A stretch of 6,342 bases of DNA. Source: an uncultured Ardenticatenia bacterium (GTDB lineage: Bacteria > Chloroflexota > Anaerolineae > Promineifilales > Promineifilaceae). Under the pieces are notes generated by a model that was not told where the DNA came from, did not search any database, and saw nothing but the letters and a program-made list of their open reading frames with translations. The position numbers and the translations under genes are program-made. Shown here piece by piece: positions 5,407-6,342 of this stretch (position 1 is its first letter; each line of letters begins with the position of its first letter). The stretch is from the NCBI GenBank assembly GCA_937858165.1, contig CALLZA010000678.1, forward strand, positions 1 through 6,342. Reading direction: 5' to 3'.

Positions 5407-5425
5407 TAATTCCTAATTCGTAATT
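5407..5425. repeat. Inverted 19-nt copy of the GAATTA module
   Basis: These 19 bases are the exact reverse complement of 4299-4317 in element C inside the glycosyltransferase gene. With the adjacent hairpin, both C and D contain the same two modules, but the AATTA module here is inverted and on the other side of the hairpin. The modules are therefore shuffled rather than copied as one block. Confidence 0.9.
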
Positions 5426-5452
5426 TCTCCCCTCTCGCACTATGATCGCCCC

Positions 5453-5722
5453 ATGTCCAGAAAAGCGCCTGAAGACCTGAGCGCCGGCGAGCTGGAGCGC
5501 CTGCTCATCGCCCGGCGCGCCGCCGAGCGCGAGCAACGGCTGGCGCGGGCGCGGGCCGAGGGGCGGGGGGGCGTTGCCGACCAGCGCACAAACCCCAACG
5601 CCACGGGCGGTCCCCCCCCCACCCCGTCCGCGCGGAACAGCGCCGGGCCGCCGGGTGCAGGAAGGACGGCGAGGCTCGCCCGGTTGATAGGGGCGGTGAG
5701 CAGGCACGGCAAAACGGGCTAA
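5453..5722 (+). CDS. N-terminus of a small ORF, possibly sortase-like; 3' part doubtful
   Basis: From ATG at 5453 the first ~38 residues form a believable charged helix (D-L-S-A-G-E-L-E-R-L-L, then A-R-R-A-A-E-R-E-Q-R-L-A-R-A-R-A-E-G-R). In my recollection this resembles the cytoplasmic N-terminus of sortase-like proteins in Chloroflexota, which is followed by a transmembrane helix and a catalytic domain; neither is present here. After a run of seven G (5565-5571) the sequence turns into Pro/Gly/Ala-rich low-information residues, in a region where the opposite strand shows transporter homology, so the frame to 5722 is probably not the real continuation. There is no Shine-Dalgarno site; TATGAT lies at 5441-5446, too close for anything but a nearly leaderless start. 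If the join is artefactual, only 5453 to about 5570 belongs to this gene. Confidence 0.4.
   Translation: MSRKAPEDLSAGELERLLIARRAAEREQRLARARAEGRGGVADQRTNPNATGGPPPTPSARNSAGPPGAGRTARLARLIGAVSRHGKTG
5565..5721. other. Suspected chimeric or error-rich junction
   Basis: Two unrelated coding signals run into each other here from opposite strands. The plus-strand ORF loses character after about 5570, and the minus-strand transporter fragment seems to extend past its in-frame TAG (5719-5721) with recognisable P-C-L-L-T-A and A-L-G-F-V residues down to about 5590. Homopolymers of seven G (5565-5571) and nine C (5612-5620) also sit here. The likeliest reading is an assembly join with low-quality bases on its right side; a true rearranged locus is possible but less likely. 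Confidence 0.5.
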
Positions 5723-6095
5723 CGGCGGATGGCGCGCACGCTCGACGGATCGACCGCGCCGTGGCGCCTAGCGCTCTCGTAAAAGTGCATCGCATCCATC
5801 GTCGCGACGGACCAGACGAGTGGGAGGAGCACGAGCATCCACGGGCTAATCGAGCCGGAGACGATCCGGTTCAGCGCTAGTGTCGCGCCGCTCGAGAGCG
5901 CGGCGAGCACGAAGGGGAAGAGCGACGCCCAGAGCGAGCGGAAGAAGACCAACGGCACGATGACGACGACCGCGACGAGCACGGGTAGCATCCGGGTCGC
6001 GTCGCGCGCAGCCGCATCCCAGGTCGCGACCCGCAGGATCGGCGAGCCGACGGCGAGGGCTTCGTCGCCCTGGCTGCGCTCGCGCAGCAGGATTC
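5719..6095 (-). CDS. Internal fragment of an RND-superfamily (MMPL-type) transporter
   Basis: The frame is open from the adapter edge at 6095 to a TAG at 5719-5721, giving about 125 residues with neither true end. It opens with a short soluble segment (G-S-P-I-L ... D-A-A-A-R-D-A-T-R), then a helix L-P-V-L-V-A-V-V-V-I-V-P-L-V-F-F, the F-R-S-L loop, a second helix P-F-V-L-A-A-L-S-S-G, a third ending L-L-P-L-V-W-S-V-A-T-M-D-A-M-H-F-Y, and a basic loop E-S-A-R-R-H. The order helix, FRS loop, helix, helix, then D-x-x-H-x-Y matches the transmembrane bundle of MMPL/RND exporters, which move lipids or hydrophobic compounds using the proton gradient. Full proteins are about 750-1000 aa. The ATG at 5991 is an internal Met, not a start. 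It is probably from another locus or organism than the left part. Confidence 0.68.
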
Positions 6096-6161
6096 CTGTC
6101 TCTTATACACATCTCCGAGCCCACGAGACCGTACTAGATCTCGTATGCCGTCTTATGCTTG
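6096..6161 (+). other. Nextera Read-2 transposon adapter + i7 index + P7
   Basis: Positions 6096-6114 are the Tn5 mosaic end (CTGTCTCTTATACACATCT), 6115-6129 the Read-2 tail (CCGAGCCCACGAGAC), 6130-6137 CGTACTAG (Nextera i7 index 702), and 6138-6161 the P7 sequence with one mismatch (C to A at 6155). It is library contamination. Translations across it give the artefact peptides V-S-Y-T-H-L-R-A-H-E-T on the plus strand and S-E-M-C-I-R-D-R on the minus strand. Genomic sequence ends at 6095. Confidence 0.98.
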
Positions 6162-6342
6162 ACAAAACAAACAACAAAAAAAAAAAAACACACCAGTCCA
6201 TGCCCGTGTGAAACATTATGTGCCGTGTAGAATAATACCTCACTCATGACATATAGAGCATAATACCTAATTTCTAAACTAACGAACCGTTGACTGACCG
6301 AGTGAGACAAGACTGAAACAGCATTAATAATTACTATAACAC
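6162..6342. other. Non-genomic flank outside the P7 adapter
   Basis: A-rich sequence with a run of 13 A (6176-6188) directly follows P7, then AT-rich noise to the end. It mirrors the homopolymer and noise outside the P5 adapter on the left. Since it lies beyond the flow-cell end of the molecule it cannot be insert. I see no gene, RNA or repeat of interest. Confidence 0.9.

Noticed and set aside
5846..6124. Two minus-strand ORFs starting in the right adapter
   Set aside because: Their starts lie in adapter sequence and they are out of frame with the recognisable MMPL-type protein.
5960..6211. 83-codon plus-strand ORF at the right end
   Set aside because: It is antisense to the transporter fragment and then runs through the Nextera/P7 adapter and poly-A.

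Overview
The window is a metagenomic-type contig whose two ends are sequencing-library artefact, not genome. A near-perfect Illumina P5 + i5 + Nextera Read-1 adapter lies at 137-206, and a Nextera Read-2 + i7 + P7 adapter lies at 6096-6161. Outside them are homopolymer runs and noise (1-136 and 6162-6342). Only 207-6095 can be biological, and its right part (about 5570-6095) is probably a chimeric join to a different genomic locus.

The GC-rich core (207 to about 5570) looks like a Chloroflexota bacterium (Anaerolineae/Caldilineae-like). This is inferred from remembered family resemblance: the multi-TM family-39-type glycosyltransferase with a C-terminal beta-sandwich-like domain, the secreted bactofilin-like protein in a sigma/anti-sigma operon, and the dense word-like repeats. 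No search was run.

Layout. On the minus strand, reading leftwards from 1918, there is an ECF sigma factor (1331-1918, TTG start), then a zinc-binding membrane anti-sigma factor (741-1292), then a secreted beta-repeat protein with a Pro-rich tail (207-697, cut by the left adapter). The short gaps (38 and 43 bp) and good Shine-Dalgarno sites suggest one operon for envelope-stress or surface control. A 197-bp divergent intergenic region (1919-2115) holds a 72-nt palindrome and a small palindrome carrying TATAAT on both strands. On the plus strand are a SAM-dependent methyltransferase (2116-2982) and a GT-C glycosyltransferase (2979-5300). They overlap by GTGA, which suggests joint work in glycan or lipid-linked sugar metabolism. 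After an intergenic hairpin and repeats (5301-5452) comes the start of a small ORF with a sortase-like N-terminus (5453 onward), which runs into the suspected chimeric join. The last part (6095 down to 5719, perhaps to about 5590) encodes on the minus strand a fragment of an RND/MMPL-type transporter with an in-frame stop.

The most interesting signal is a set of related palindromic repeat elements. Three lie inside the glycosyltransferase reading frame (about 2981-3113, 3546-3708, 4286-4436). All three keep the frame, all three end in the same peptide (T-R-H-[PS]-[PS]-L-[AV]) just before a transmembrane helix, and all fall in segments I predict to be cytoplasmic. A fourth relative lies between genes at 5305-5425. 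This resembles the intragenic palindromic elements known from Rickettsia, but with different sequences.
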